Below, one piece after another: positions 1-10,360 of a stretch of 64,000 nucleotides of DNA. The position numbers and the translations under genes are program-made. How positions within the stretch are numbered: position 1 is the first letter of the stretch; each line of letters opens with the position of its first letter. Source of the DNA: Brachionus manjavacas (Eukaryota > Rotifera > Eurotatoria > Ploima > Brachionidae); NCBI GenBank assembly GCA_019054805.1, contig JAHQIY010000002.1, positions 682,001 to 746,000 on the forward strand, written 5' to 3'. The notes beneath the pieces are model-generated. The model saw nothing but the letters and a program-made list of their open reading frames with translations. It did not search any database and was not told the origin of the DNA.

Positions 1-345
1 TATATATCATATCATCCAATTTTTTTTTAACTTAACTAAGAAATTATTGCAATTATATTTTGAATTTTTCATATATCACAAGAATAGACTTATTTATTCA
101 TTGAAAAATCGAAAAAGAGTCAAAATGACTCGTTGGTGCTTCTAGTGTTGAAAGATCTGTAAAGTTTGTGCATTTGCCCAACAGATTAAGTTTACCTTTG
201 TAGTGTGACCCTCTAGCCCTCCCCCCCCAAGGCGCCACCAAGACAATATAAACCAGAAATATATTTAAATAAAGTCAGTGATAAAAGTAACTAATTGTTT
301 TATTAGTAAACTCTAACAAGACCCCCCCCCCCTCTCACAGTTACA
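1..345 (+). repeat. Probable 5' LTR (partial) of gypsy element 1
   Basis: Sequence upstream of the first gag-pol set. It holds a TATA-like run (caatataaa near 243), an AATAAA near 269, two C-rich tracts (about 219-228 and 322-332) and ends with TTACA just before a primer-binding-site-like sequence. The left boundary may lie outside the window. I found no matching copy downstream of the integrase, so the LTR assignment rests on position and on its end matching that of the second element (TTACA followed by (A)TTGGT). Confidence 0.4.
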
Positions 346-360
346 TTGGTGATAGCGGTT
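345..360 (+). promoter_or_regulatory. Putative tRNA primer-binding site of gypsy element 1
   Basis: ATTGGTGATAGCGG directly follows the LTR end. The second gypsy element has ATTGGTAGCAGCG at the equivalent place beside its LTR, so the two support each other. The tRNA complementary to it was not identified. Confidence 0.45.
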
Positions 361-723
361 GAGCTTTTGAAGTGTAAGCCAACCAGAATTAGATTATTGT
401 TAAGTCAGTTAGAATTTGTACAAGAAGCGTGCGTCTAATACTTTTCAAATCAGAAAAAAAAAGAGAGAGAAGAAAACAGAAGAATAGAAAGTTCTCGTGT
501 CAAAAGGAATACAGTAGAAAAGTTTTGTTGCGTTGCGTGGTTGTCGATTTAGAAAATACAGTAAGCTTGAAATAAAATAGCACGAGTCAGTAGCGTGGGT
601 GTACACGAAGCCAAACACTTAAGCAAGGATTTAATCAAAGTGAAGCAAGGATTTAATCAAAGTGAAAATAGACAAAAAAAAAAAAAAAAAGAAATATTTT
701 AGTAGTGTTAAACCGATACGAAA

Positions 724-1431
724 ATGGCAAAGCGAGGTATGGGAAGTAATTTGAACTACGACGGTGAAAACGTGGACTATGACGAATTTTATAAAGCTTT
801 CGGTTACGATTCAGCCATGAATGGTTGGGACAGTATTCAGCAAGCAGCATTGAAAGCATATTGTTTGTCAGGTAAAGCACTTAGAGTATTTAATGGTATG
901 GAAGAAGCTGAACGAAAAGACATTAGGAAAATATTTGATAAACTAAAGGAAACCTGTTTCAGACCAACCGAATACTACCTTAACCTGTTCTACAGTAGAA
1001 TCATTAAACCAGGCGAATCATTGGGAAGTTTTGCAAGAGATTTAGAAAAACTAGTTGACAAGGGTCTACCAGGTTTAGATGTGATAGTAAAGTCGAAATT
1101 GTTAAAAGCGAGACTACGAAAACGAATCTTAACGAAAACTTTCTTAGAATTAATAGCGGACAAGAAATGGTAAGAATTAATAGTAATTTTTGAAAATGAA
1201 GTCGACTATAAGTCAGTTTTGCCAGGCAAGTTTAAACAAGAAATAGAGATCAATAAAGCGGTTCCCAGGCCTCAGTACGAGAACAGAAGGTTTGTGGGGA
1301 ATTGTAATTATTGCAACAAACCAGGTCTAAAGTGGGCAATGTGTAGGAGACGTATGTTTGACGCGGATAAGAAGGGTGAGTCTAAAGACACGAAGTACGA
1401 GAGAAAGCACCAGCAGCAGACGCCAAATTAG
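724..1431 (+). pseudogene. gag: gag of gypsy element 1 (broken)
   Basis: The first ORF (724-1173, 149 aa) has the helical look of a retrotransposon Gag/capsid (GKALRVFNGM, then FARDLEKLVDKGLP). A second open stretch (about 1219-1431) carries the nucleocapsid zinc knuckle CNYCNKPGLKWAMC. In the CX2CX4HX4C consensus the histidine position is leucine here, so zinc binding is probably lost. Stops at 1171 and 1429 and frame changes separate gag from pol. In a live element Gag would assemble the cytoplasmic particle. The ATG at 724 follows a 17-18 base A run. Confidence 0.75.
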
Positions 1432-1554
1432 CAAATGCAAAGTCAAAATTATCAACACAGGATGCATCAAAATCAAAACCAGAATGTGTATAATAACAAA
1501 CAGAATTAAAACCAAAATAGGCCGAAGACATCTGCTTTTACGATCGAAGCTGAA

Positions 1555-3780
1555 GTGGAAGATGAGTCAGAAGTAGCCGCTAACACTGTGCAATGCGAGT
1601 CTTTCAGCTTAGATCTAGCACGTGCAACCAAACTTACCAGACTGGAAACAACAGTAAGTGTTGGTAACTGCGAATTTAGTGTTCCAATGTTACTGGATAG
1701 TGGAGCAACAGGGTCATTTATTAATATAAGCATGTTGCCAAAAGATCTTGCAGAAAAAGTAAACAAGGTAATTACAGGACAGTCTGAGTATAATGACCTG
1801 GGTTTAGAGCGGGTGCAAGTAAACATCAAGTCAGCTCTGAATTGCCAGGCAGTAGCATTTGCAAGAGGAACGGTGAGAATGCGAATTAACAGTTGGAGTG
1901 AAGAGCATGAATTTATTTTTACAACCATAACGGAAAAAGCAATTTTAGGGGTCGATTTTTTAAAGCGTTTCAAGGCGATTTTTGACAACGAAAAAGAGAA
2001 CATCAGTTTAAGTGATAACCAGACTCGACACCAGATAAATTGTTTATATGAAGAACCATTGACGGTCGAAAATCATATCACAAATAAGAATTTGGGAACA
2101 ATGAGAAGTTCCGTGATTGTTAAGCCTAAGACAGAAATGTTAGTTGAGATTCAGGTAAAGACCAAAGACAAAATAGTAATGTTCGAACCGAGACCGGAGA
2201 AATCGAAGAATTTAAACCAGAAAGTTATCTGGGCGCGAAGTGTAGGAAATGTCTCCAGTGAGGGAAGACTAAAAGTAAGTGTCATTAACATTACGGTAAG
2301 AGACATTATGTTGGAAGAAGGCGCAGAGGTTGGTGTATGGGAAGCGGTTGAGATAGACGAAGAATCCGAAGTAGAGAGTTTAAACGAGGATGGGGATATT
2401 AATTGGAATAATATCCAAAAAAACCCAGAGTTAACGAATCAACAGCAGAAATCAGTAAAAGAGTTGATTACAAAGTACAAGAAAGCGTTCAAATGGACAG
2501 AGTATGATGTGGGGACAACGCACGTCGCGAAACATGGTATCGACACGAACGGTGCGAAACCAATTAAACAGATGCAATACAGGATGCCGCAGGCAGCGCA
2601 AGAGGAGATTGGGAGACAGATAAAGTCAATGCTAGATAACAAAATTATCGAGGAAAGTAAAAGCCCGTGGTCAAGCCCGATAATTTTGGTCAAGAAAAAG
2701 GTTCAAGGTGATGGTAAGCAGGAATATCGTTTTTGCATTGATTTTAGGAAGTTGAATCAAGTGACAGTAAAAGACTCATACCCACTACCGAGGATTGACG
2801 AGACGTTGGACATGCTAGGTGGTTCGGTGTATTTTACGACTTTGGATCTAGAAGCGGTATATTGGCAGATCCCAGTGGATGAAGAGGACAAAGAGAAGAC
2901 GGCATTTACGGCAAATAACCGCTTGTACCAGTTCCGAGTGATGCCGTTTGGGTTGACCAATGCCCCTCCGACGTTCCAACGGGCGATGAACAACCTACTA
3001 CAAGGCCTTAGTTGGAAATATTGTCTCGTATACATTGACGACATCATTGTTTTTGCAAAAGACTTCGAAACACATGTAGCCAGATTAGAGGAAGTGTTAA
3101 AAAGATTCAATGGAGCCAATCTGAAGCTCAAACCGAGCAAGTGCAAAATGTTCATGGATACAGTAAATTACTTAGGGTACCAGATTACCAAGCGAGGACT
3201 AAGGCCAGACTACGGCAAGATTAGAGCTATTGTGGAAATGAAAGCACCAACTAACAAGGACGAAGTTAAACGGTTCTTGGGAATGATCTCGTATTACAGA
3301 AGGTTCATTCCTTCGTTCATTTGGTCAGAAGAATGCCAGAAAGCGTATGAGGAGCTAAAAAAGTTACTTATTCAAGCACCAATCTTGATTTACCCAAATT
3401 TCAAAGGCGAGTTCGAAATTTATACTGACGAATCGGATTTAGCACTGGGCGCTGTGTTAGGACAGCGGATTGAAGGTATTCTTCACCCAATTGCGTAAAA
3501 AAATTACAAGCCGGTTGTTAAACAAGCACGAGAGGAACTATTCAGCATCGGAAAAGGAAATGTTAGCGATTGTGTACGCGTCAAAGGTTTACCATGCGTA
3601 TATTTTTGGGAGGCCGATTCAGTTTTTACAGACCATAAGCCTTTAAGCACATTGGAAAAAGCCAAAGAGCCCAATGGACGTCTTTATAGGTTATTGCTAA
3701 AATTGGAAAAACTGAATTACAAAATAGTATATCACCCAGGAGCTTTAAATCAGACAGCGGATTTGTTATCGAGACCACCT
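1555..3780 (+). pseudogene. pol: pol of gypsy element 1: protease, RT and RNase H
   Basis: Open from before 1555 to a stop at 3496-3498. Protease: LLDSGATGSF (about residue 46) and ILGVDFL. Reverse transcriptase: FCIDFRKLNQ, MPFGLTNAPPTFQ and the active-site box YIDDIIVFA. The RT connection is damaged: YYRRFIPSF runs directly into WSEECQKAYEEL, whereas gypsy RTs have roughly 15-20 more residues here, so a deletion is likely. RNase H begins at EIYTDESDLALGAVLG, is interrupted by the TAA, and resumes in other frames through FTDHKPLSTLEKAK and ADLLSRPP (to about 3780). No ATG is needed if made as a Gag-Pol fusion. Family assignment is firm; function is lost. Confidence 0.85.
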
Positions 3781-4996
3781 CAGGTGTGTGTGAACAAGCT
3801 GGAAACAGATGTGAAAGTAGACTGGGAAGAAGAACAGGGCAAGGACCGGGAAATTGCAGTGGATAGGTTAGGAGTAAAAACAGGCGAAACAAAAGAGTTT
3901 TTAGACTTAGACAATTCAGCACACTGGAACAATAATAAGGAATTTTTATTTATAGAAAATGATGTTTTAAATTTAAAGAACTTTCAAGGAGAAAATTCCA
4001 TCGTAGTTCCCAAACAACTACGCAAGTTGGTTTGCCAGTTTTACCATGCCGAGATTTCAGCAGGGCATCTTAGTTACGAAAAAACCTACAAAACCATTTC
4101 CCGTCGTTACTATTGGCCTCAGATGAAGTCCGAAATTTATGATTATTGCAAGAGTTGTGAAAAATGCCAGTTGACTAAACCAAAGAATGTACAGAACAGG
4201 AGTCCATTAATTACAATTAAAGTGAAATTTCCGTGGGATCTAGTGGAAATAGACAAAGCAGGACCGTTGAAATTAACGAAAAACGGAAACACACATTTTT
4301 TTCTACTAGTTGATTATGTGTCAAAGTATTGCATCACAAGTGAGACTCAGAGGACGACAGCAGACAAGACCATTAGTTTTGTGAAATGAAAACGTTGGAA
4401 ATTTTTAGGAGCCATTCGCGATTTTGAGCGACCAAGGCCGGAATTTCGAAGCAAGAGAATTCGAAGGGTTTTGCAGAGAACAGGGAATAAAGAAAATACG
4501 CACTACGGCATATCACCCGCAGTGTAATGGTTTTGCGGAACGCACCATCAAAACAATTAAATAAATGTTGAGCTCAAACGTGGCGGATAGTCACGATGAC
4601 TGGGACGAAATATTAGGCCAGGTTACGTTTGCATTTAATAACGCTACACACGAGTCAACAAGTTATAGCCCGAATCAAATAATTTTTGGAACAACACTGA
4701 TGAACAAGTGCGACAGAAAATTGCAAATTGAAACTAGTGAGCCAGTAGCGTCGCGCGAAGAAATCCAGAAAAAAGTTTCAGAAAATATCGAACAGGCGCA
4801 ACAAAAGCAAAAGAAGCAATACGACAAAGCGGTGAGGAACAACCACGTGTTTAAAGTAGGCGATCTGGTAATGTTGTCGAACAATAGGCAGAAAGTAGGA
4901 CAAGTCAGAAGTTCTTGCACAACTAAACACTCCTGGAATAGTGTAAATAATTTGTCTTGTATTGAATTCTCGTCGTTCGTACAATATAGCTTTTAA
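3780..4996 (+). pseudogene. Integrase of gypsy element 1 (broken)
   Basis: The N-terminal HHCC zinc region is visible (GHLSYEKTYKTISRRYYWP, CKSCEKCQ). The core starts with WDLVEIDKAGPL, where the first catalytic Asp is expected; a stop at 4387-4389 interrupts it. In another frame the second Asp region SDQGRNFEAREFEGF and TTAYHPQCNGFAER (catalytic Glu) follow, then the C-terminal part (4565-4996) with KVGDLVML. At least one stop and two frame changes disrupt the enzyme, which would insert the cDNA in a live element. After about 4990 the protein signal fades. Confidence 0.8.
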
Positions 4997-5480
4997 ACGA
5001 TCAGCTATAAAACATTAAGAAACTTACACAAAGTAAACGCAAAACGGCAGACAACTTAATAATTTCTTGCAGTGAATGGGTTAAAAAACGCGACATAATT
5101 TTCGATAAAACCAAAAAGAAAACAACCGAAAAATCCTTAACAAGGACAAGATTAGAAAACCCATGTTCATTGAAAACGAAAAAAGTCTCTTTGAATGGTT
5201 TTGTTCAAGACGGAACGATCAAATTAGTGTAATTGTTTCGAAATTCAACAAAAAATTCTCGAGCTTACTAAACAATTTCCATTCGAAGAAAATCCGGAAA
5301 AGAAATTTATTGCATCTTTTACTTGGACAAAAAATTTTATTAGGAGAAATAACCTTGTAATTAGACGTCTGTAAGCAAGCAAGCTCTTCGAATCTGATAA
5401 ACAAGCGAATTGTTATCCAGATTAATTATATTTCTCTCATAAAATTTTATTTCAAACATTCGTTTTTTACTTGGTCTAGC
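4997..5480. other. No gene seen; possible 3' remainder of element 1
   Basis: A-rich sequence with short weak open stretches only. No polypurine tract or second LTR matching positions 1-345 could be found. Confidence 0.4.
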
Positions 5481-6410
5481 AATTGTTTGCTTTAATCAAT
5501 TGCATGACTTAAATGAGTTTCAATTAACCCTTTGATAGATTCTGAATTACATTCACTTGTTAATTTTTGAATATTTTTCTTTTTAATTTGCTTTTTGACA
5601 AAGTTGTGCGATATTTGAGCCTTAAAATTTCTAGTTCCATGAAATAAGTCGCAAATTATTCGAAACATATTCTCGAAAGCGAAAGCATGAACATTTAGCA
5701 AATGGACCAAAATTTTTCTCATGATTTACTAAATGCAAATCATGACTGTGAAGTTTAAATGTCATGGGTTGTCTACCATAAGGAATTTCATATTCTGTGC
5801 TAAACTCAGTTATAATTTCATTTGCATCACTTTAATCTTCCTTTGAAATTGATTCATGACACAAAATTCGCAAAAAAATGTTGTACTTAACTTAATTATT
5901 GAATCACTTAGTTAGTTATACCCTTTTTAATTCTGGAATAATTAAATAAAAAGCCCAATTGCGCCACACATTTGCTTTGAAGTGCAATCGTTCATTTAAA
6001 GATCTAGTTGTCCGAGAAGATTCAATTGGAAGCTTAAATTCTTAGTAGAACATTATCAATTTTTAAAAATTGTTCCTTTTATAATTGAATTCAAAAAAAA
6101 ATTTGTAAATAAAATTGAATTTTTACTGAATCTGCATGATTGACTTGCAAAATATAATCTGAATGTGTTCTGTTTTGAACTCCAGGCATCATTGAATAAA
6201 TGGTTTGCTTTTGATAAACAGTGGTATGTAAGCACATTAAACAACCGAATTTACCATTGAATTTAAGTGTATTTAGAACTTTAGATCTTTCAGGACTACC
6301 TGTTATGAAAGCGTGAATAATTACCATTATTTTATTCCACTAAAATTCCATCTTTTAATAATTCGTCAATTTCTGAATTAAATTTTTCAAAAAAGAAATT
6401 AAAATTTTAG
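5480..6410 (-). pseudogene. Transposase_21-like (plant CACTA-type) transposase remnant
   Basis: Minus-strand pieces in several frames resemble the conserved core of the widespread invertebrate 'transposase domain-containing' proteins: FFFEKFNSEIDELLKDGILV (about 6410-6340), then SKVLNTLKFNGKFGCLMCLH (6270-6200, CxxC of the 'GxxGCxxC' block), then LNVHAFAFENM with DLFHGTRN (about 5700-5610). Stops and frameshifts separate the blocks, so it is dead. The family call is from remembered motif pattern; CACTA/EnSpm affinity is an inference. Another remnant of the same kind of protein lies at 20,500-21,480. Confidence 0.5.
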
Positions 6411-6513
6411 TCTTTAACCGGACCAAATCGAATCTAATAAAATGTTTTCAAATGATCCCCCTAAGATGAAAGGCAATTCTGTAATCACTGAGAATACCGC
6501 CCACATTTGAATA

Positions 6514-6566
6514 TGTAACCGGTTTAAATCATCTTTTTATCGCTGCTACCAATTGTAACCGGTTTA
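6514..6566. repeat. Duplicated LTR end flanking a PBS-like sequence
   Basis: TGTAACCGGTTTA occurs at 6514-6526 and again at 6554-6566, 40 bases apart. Read on the - strand, the 6554 copy is the 3' end of the LTR (..CGGTTACA) and the DNA after it is ATTGGTAGCAGCG, a primer-binding-site motif, followed by the second LTR-end copy. Confidence 0.65.
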
Positions 6567-6854
6567 TAATAAACAATGTTTAATCTTTAAAAGCTTTATT
6601 TAAGATATTGAACGTTCTGAAGTTCTAAGAATGGAATTCTTATTTATACCTATATGCCCTATACGTTCTGAAGTTCTAAGAATGGAATTCTTATTTATAC
6701 CTATTATAATTAACTCAAGATGTGAGCTTAGTGCTTAATGTATATGTCAGCATTTCAAAGCGTCTAACTTCTGAGATACGTGACAAGTATAATTCTTACT
6801 TATCTTTCTGCATCAGTTGACAAGCTGATGAATAAGTGATTATTCAGGGTAACA
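6554..6854 (-). repeat. LTR of gypsy element 2 (301 bp)
   Basis: Read on the - strand it starts TGTTACCC at 6854 and ends GGTTACA at 6554, so it has TG..CA ends and an imperfect inverted repeat. A polypurine tract lies immediately upstream and a PBS-like motif immediately downstream. Inside is a 51 bp direct duplication (6612-6653 and 6663-6704), each unit carrying TATAAATA (6641-6648 and 6692-6699 on the - strand), and one AATAAA (6595-6600) before the 3' end. This gives a plausible U3 promoter, then R and poly(A) signal. Confidence 0.8.
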
Positions 6855-6869
6855 TATCCCCCCGTTTAA
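6855..6869 (-). promoter_or_regulatory. Polypurine tract of gypsy element 2
   Basis: On the - strand CTTAAACGGGGGGATA abuts the LTR start TGTTACC. A purine-rich run directly before the 3' LTR is the plus-strand primer site of Ty3/gypsy and retroviral elements. Confidence 0.75.
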
Positions 6870-7343
6870 GATAGCATCGTCCTCGATGAACTCAATTTTT
6901 AGAACTAGTTTGACAAAAAAATATAATTGAAAATTAATTAATTGAATAAATAAAATGATTATTAAAAAAAAACTGTTTGTTAATTGCTTCTTTATAAAAT
7001 AAATCTTTGATTTATTTCGAACATCTTATCGTGTATACTATCTTCGTTTGTTTCTTGTTCTCTTATTAGTTTTCTATGCTGTTTGTATTTATCGTTGTTT
7101 AAAATCTTCTGCATCGTTGACCATAATATTTGTTAAATTAATTTGTGATTTAACATTATCTATCGAGAGGTTCGGATATTTTTGTTTTATAAGTATTACT
7201 TTTTGGTTAAATGTTAATTTTCCATTCGTCAAGTATCCATTTGTTTTCTTCTTTAGATGCGAACTCTGGAAGATTTATAATTTTCTTAATTGATTCAAAA
7301 TGTTCCATTCTATATTGTGAGATACGAAAGTAAAATTAATTTT

Positions 7344-7384
<41 letters not shown>

Positions 7385-7416
7385 ATTTATAATCAAAAAT
7401 ATAATTGTTTCAATAT
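6870..7416 (-). other. 3' non-coding segment of gypsy element 2
   Basis: Lies between the env-like stop and the polypurine tract. Contains a run of about 30 T on the + strand (about 7348-7378). No convincing coding sequence on either strand. Confidence 0.5.
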
Positions 7417-9000
7417 TTATTGAATCAGCACATCTGCTGGCTTCGTTTCCGCACTACTTCGCTTGTTTAAGCTATTATTTAAGCGACGTTTAATTATGCA
7501 TTTGTATAAGCGAGAGTTGCATTTTATTATAACATAAATAAAAATTAAACTCATGAATGCTGCGACTGTAATTATTATAATTCTCAGAAGTCCTGATTTT
7601 TCTATTAATCGATAAATTTTTGTTGTCACCTCGTTTATATTATGCAAGAATTTTGTATCAAAATCTGAACTGTATATTACAATGTTACTTTTATTTTTAG
7701 AAAAATAAAAATTCTTTTCGTAGTCTATTAAGTTGAACGTATTGATCGAAGAGTCGTGTCCAAAAGTCACGTTGTCCAATTCACTGTCTAATGAATTGAT
7801 CGTAAAAGATTTGACTGAATTTATAATGGTAACATTTATTTTATTAATAATTGCTATTTTCGCACCAATTTTTCTTATCCAATCCTTTTATTATTACAGT
7901 TGAACGTATTATCTTTCCTTATAATGTTATTTTTTGTAAGATAACCTTTTACAACTTTATCGTTCTCACTGTATTCTATCTGCGGATCTAATGAACAATC
8001 CGAATAGCTATTTATATTTATGGAACTTATTTTTGAGCAATTAGGCGCAAAAATAATTCCATCTTTTGTATAAAGGACTAATGAGCCTAAGCCGGTATAG
8101 AGTATGTTAAACCTGTCCTCGTGTTCTCGAAAAGCTCTAATAGTCGAAAGTTTATAATTGCATATTTCTTCCTTAATCTTATCAATCATTGTAAACGTTT
8201 TTATTTCAATGCTGTCTGGATCCGCTAAAAGCAAATCGTGAACTGCATTTTCACTTTCACTTAGCAGTGTTAGGTTACTCTTATTAAATGTTAAGAAAAG
8301 TCCTTCGCTTTTTTCATAGATATTCAAATTGCATTCAAATAATATTTTAATTACCTTAAACATTTGATTTCCGCTTGGGTTGCTTAATATATTATCGTAC
8401 GGTAAATTAAGTTTTAACGAAGAGAATAATCTATATGGACAAGAGTTAACTATTTCCTTATTCCATATAAGTATTGAATCCCAAGGTTGCATTCTAAGTT
8501 GTCTGCATTGCAGATTTCATTGAATATTTTATTTTTATATCTTATTTTAGTCTTTTGAAGTCTACAGTAATATCCAGTAGTTAGAAATGTACTAAGCCAT
8601 TTGAAGTTTTCAATTGGGTTTTCGTCAAACTCACAATTTCCATCTTTACCAAACATTAAAAAACCATTGCATGTTTTTGATCGTGTCATTATTTCACATT
8701 CCAATTTACTTAATTTTTGTACGTCTACACTTCTTTTACTGCTTCTAGCTCCAAAAAAGTTAGTATAGGTGCTTACTTTGATAAATTTTTTACTGCATTC
8801 ATAACCATGACCATCAATTGCTAAATTTTGCTTTATCAATATTTCCATATACTTAAAATTAGAATGTTTTGTAAGTAATGTCTCTAATTTTGAGTGTTTT
8901 ACGGCGCAGTCCTCTTCAAGGTTTAAAACCGGAATGTTTGCAACAATATCGTAGTTTGGTGTATCACACACATAAAAATTATTATCCAGTCTTAATGATA
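7417..9000 (-). pseudogene. env: Env-like glycoprotein gene (ORF3) of gypsy element 2
   Basis: Three overlapping or adjoining - strand ORFs (8971-8450, 8492-7875, 7779-7417) read as one protein broken by two frameshifts. The N-terminal part is cysteine-rich (e.g. CNADNLEC, CEFDENP); the middle has NKSNLT and NCSK sequons-like sites and APNCSK; the C-terminal ORF has a single hydrophobic segment IIIITVAAFMSLIFIYVII followed by a basic tail, the plan of a type I membrane glycoprotein. No ATG opens the first ORF (it starts at GTG codon context), so a spliced subgenomic mRNA or an upstream frame would be needed. Env-like genes are known in errantiviruses and in some rotifer gypsy elements; the fusion-protein class here is not assignable by eye. 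Confidence 0.6.
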
Positions 9001-10360
9001 CGATAGGAAATATAAGCTATTAATGTTAAAATATTTATAATAGTCGGAGTGTTATAAACTATTTTTCTTGGTCTTCCTCTTTTTCTTTTCTCAGTGTTAG
9101 TAGCATTTTTTTTAGATTTCCAATAATTTTCTATCAGTTTGGGATCCAGAAAACTTTCAATTGGTTCCCATGAATTATGTTTTGCGTCGAAATTTTTCCA
9201 TTTTACAAGGAATAAATATTTTTTATTTTTATCCATTCTATGGTCTAAAATTTTTTCGACTTCAAATACAACATTTTTAGTTTCCCCGTTGTTTTTGACG
9301 TTGTCAATTTTTAATCGCTGCCGTGGAAAGGTATCTGTTAATACATTTTTTAATGCATCTTCCACGATATAATTATCATTTTTCGTCAGACCTATTACAG
9401 TAAACGGACCACGGTATTTAGGGTGAAGCTTATTTTGTATGCCTTGTATACTAATCCATACCTTAGTTCCTATTGGTATTTTTTCCTCAGTAATTGGTCT
9501 TATTTTGTTTTGGGCTTTGACTTGCTTATTCTTGCCTTTTTCGATGTTACGAAGTGCTTCTGGATAAGATTTTTCCATCAAAAATTTTATCTCCAAGACT
9601 CGTTCATCCAGTGCGTTGTGTTTAAACTCTGAATCAACAGAAGACCAGTTCCTAAATCCGTTCATTTTTCTTCCGAACATTAACTCGAATGGGGAGAATA
9701 ATGTTGATGTATGTACTCTAGTTCTATATGCTAGCAGCACATACAGTATCCATTTTGGCCAGTCTTCAGTATTCTGTTCACAATGTCGCCTTAAACATTT
9801 AACGAATTCTCCATTAAATCTCTCAACCTGACCGTTTGTCCTAGGGTGGTATGCTGATGTAACAACATGCTCAGCGCCAATTCTTTTGATTAGATTATCT
9901 ACGATAGTGTTGTTAAACTCTGTCCCCTGATCTGAAAGAATAACCTTAGGAGGACCAAACAAGCATATAAATTTCCATAGGTGATCAGCAATTTCAATAG
10001 CTGTTTTACTTTTAATAGGTTCTACGTATGGATATTTGGTAAGGTATTCGCTTATTACCATGACTCCGAGAAATCCTTCTTCAGTTAACGGTAGGCCGAA
10101 CACAAGATCAATAGCTATTCTATCGAAAATACCTTTAATATTTAGTGTTTTGGCCGGATGCTCTTTTAAAGCTATCAAATTATTTCGTTTGCAAATATCA
10201 CATGCCAAAATATATTGTTCGACGTCTCTGTCAATGTTTTTCCAAAAATATTCTTCCCTTATCCTTTTAACTGTTGTTTCTTTTTGAAAGTGTCCTAATA
10301 CATGAGATTTCTCAATAATTTTTGTTCTTAAATCCGGTTTAGGAACAATCAGTGAACACC
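8982..10360 (-). CDS. Integrase with chromodomain, gypsy element 2
   Basis: Continuous frame from about 10,360 to the stop at 8,982. Zinc region: SHVLGHFQKETTVKRI and CDICKR. Catalytic core: AIDLVFGLP (first Asp), LSDQGTEFNN (second Asp), AYHPRTNGQVERFNGEF (Glu), so the DDE triad is intact. The C-terminal part has IGTKVWI and HPKYRGPF (GPF/Y-like module), then a chromodomain (VEKILDHRMDKNKKYLFLVK, WKNFDAKHNSWEP), then the basic KRKRGRPRK, which matches an AT-hook core (RGRPRK), and finally a hydrophobic end. Chromodomain and AT-hook-like tail would steer insertion to chromatin marks or AT-rich DNA. It is joined to RNase H through a -1 frame change at 10,361-10,367. Confidence 0.85.

Larger units (their letters stand above)
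1..5000 (+). mobile_element. Ty3/gypsy LTR retrotransposon 1, degenerate
   Basis: In order: LTR-like leader, gag (capsid-like region plus zinc knuckle), protease, reverse transcriptase, RNase H and integrase, all on the + strand, which is the Ty3/gypsy gene order. All ORFs are broken by stops and frameshifts, the zinc knuckle and part of the RT connection are damaged, and no 3' LTR is evident, so the copy is dead and probably 3'-truncated. Its coding region is visibly richer in G/C than the surroundings. Confidence 0.85.

Noticed and set aside
7048..7493. Plus-strand ORFs of 81 and 67 codons rich in Phe/Leu/Ile
   Set aside because: They lie antisense in the 3' part of gypsy element 2 and partly translate a long T run; composition artefacts.
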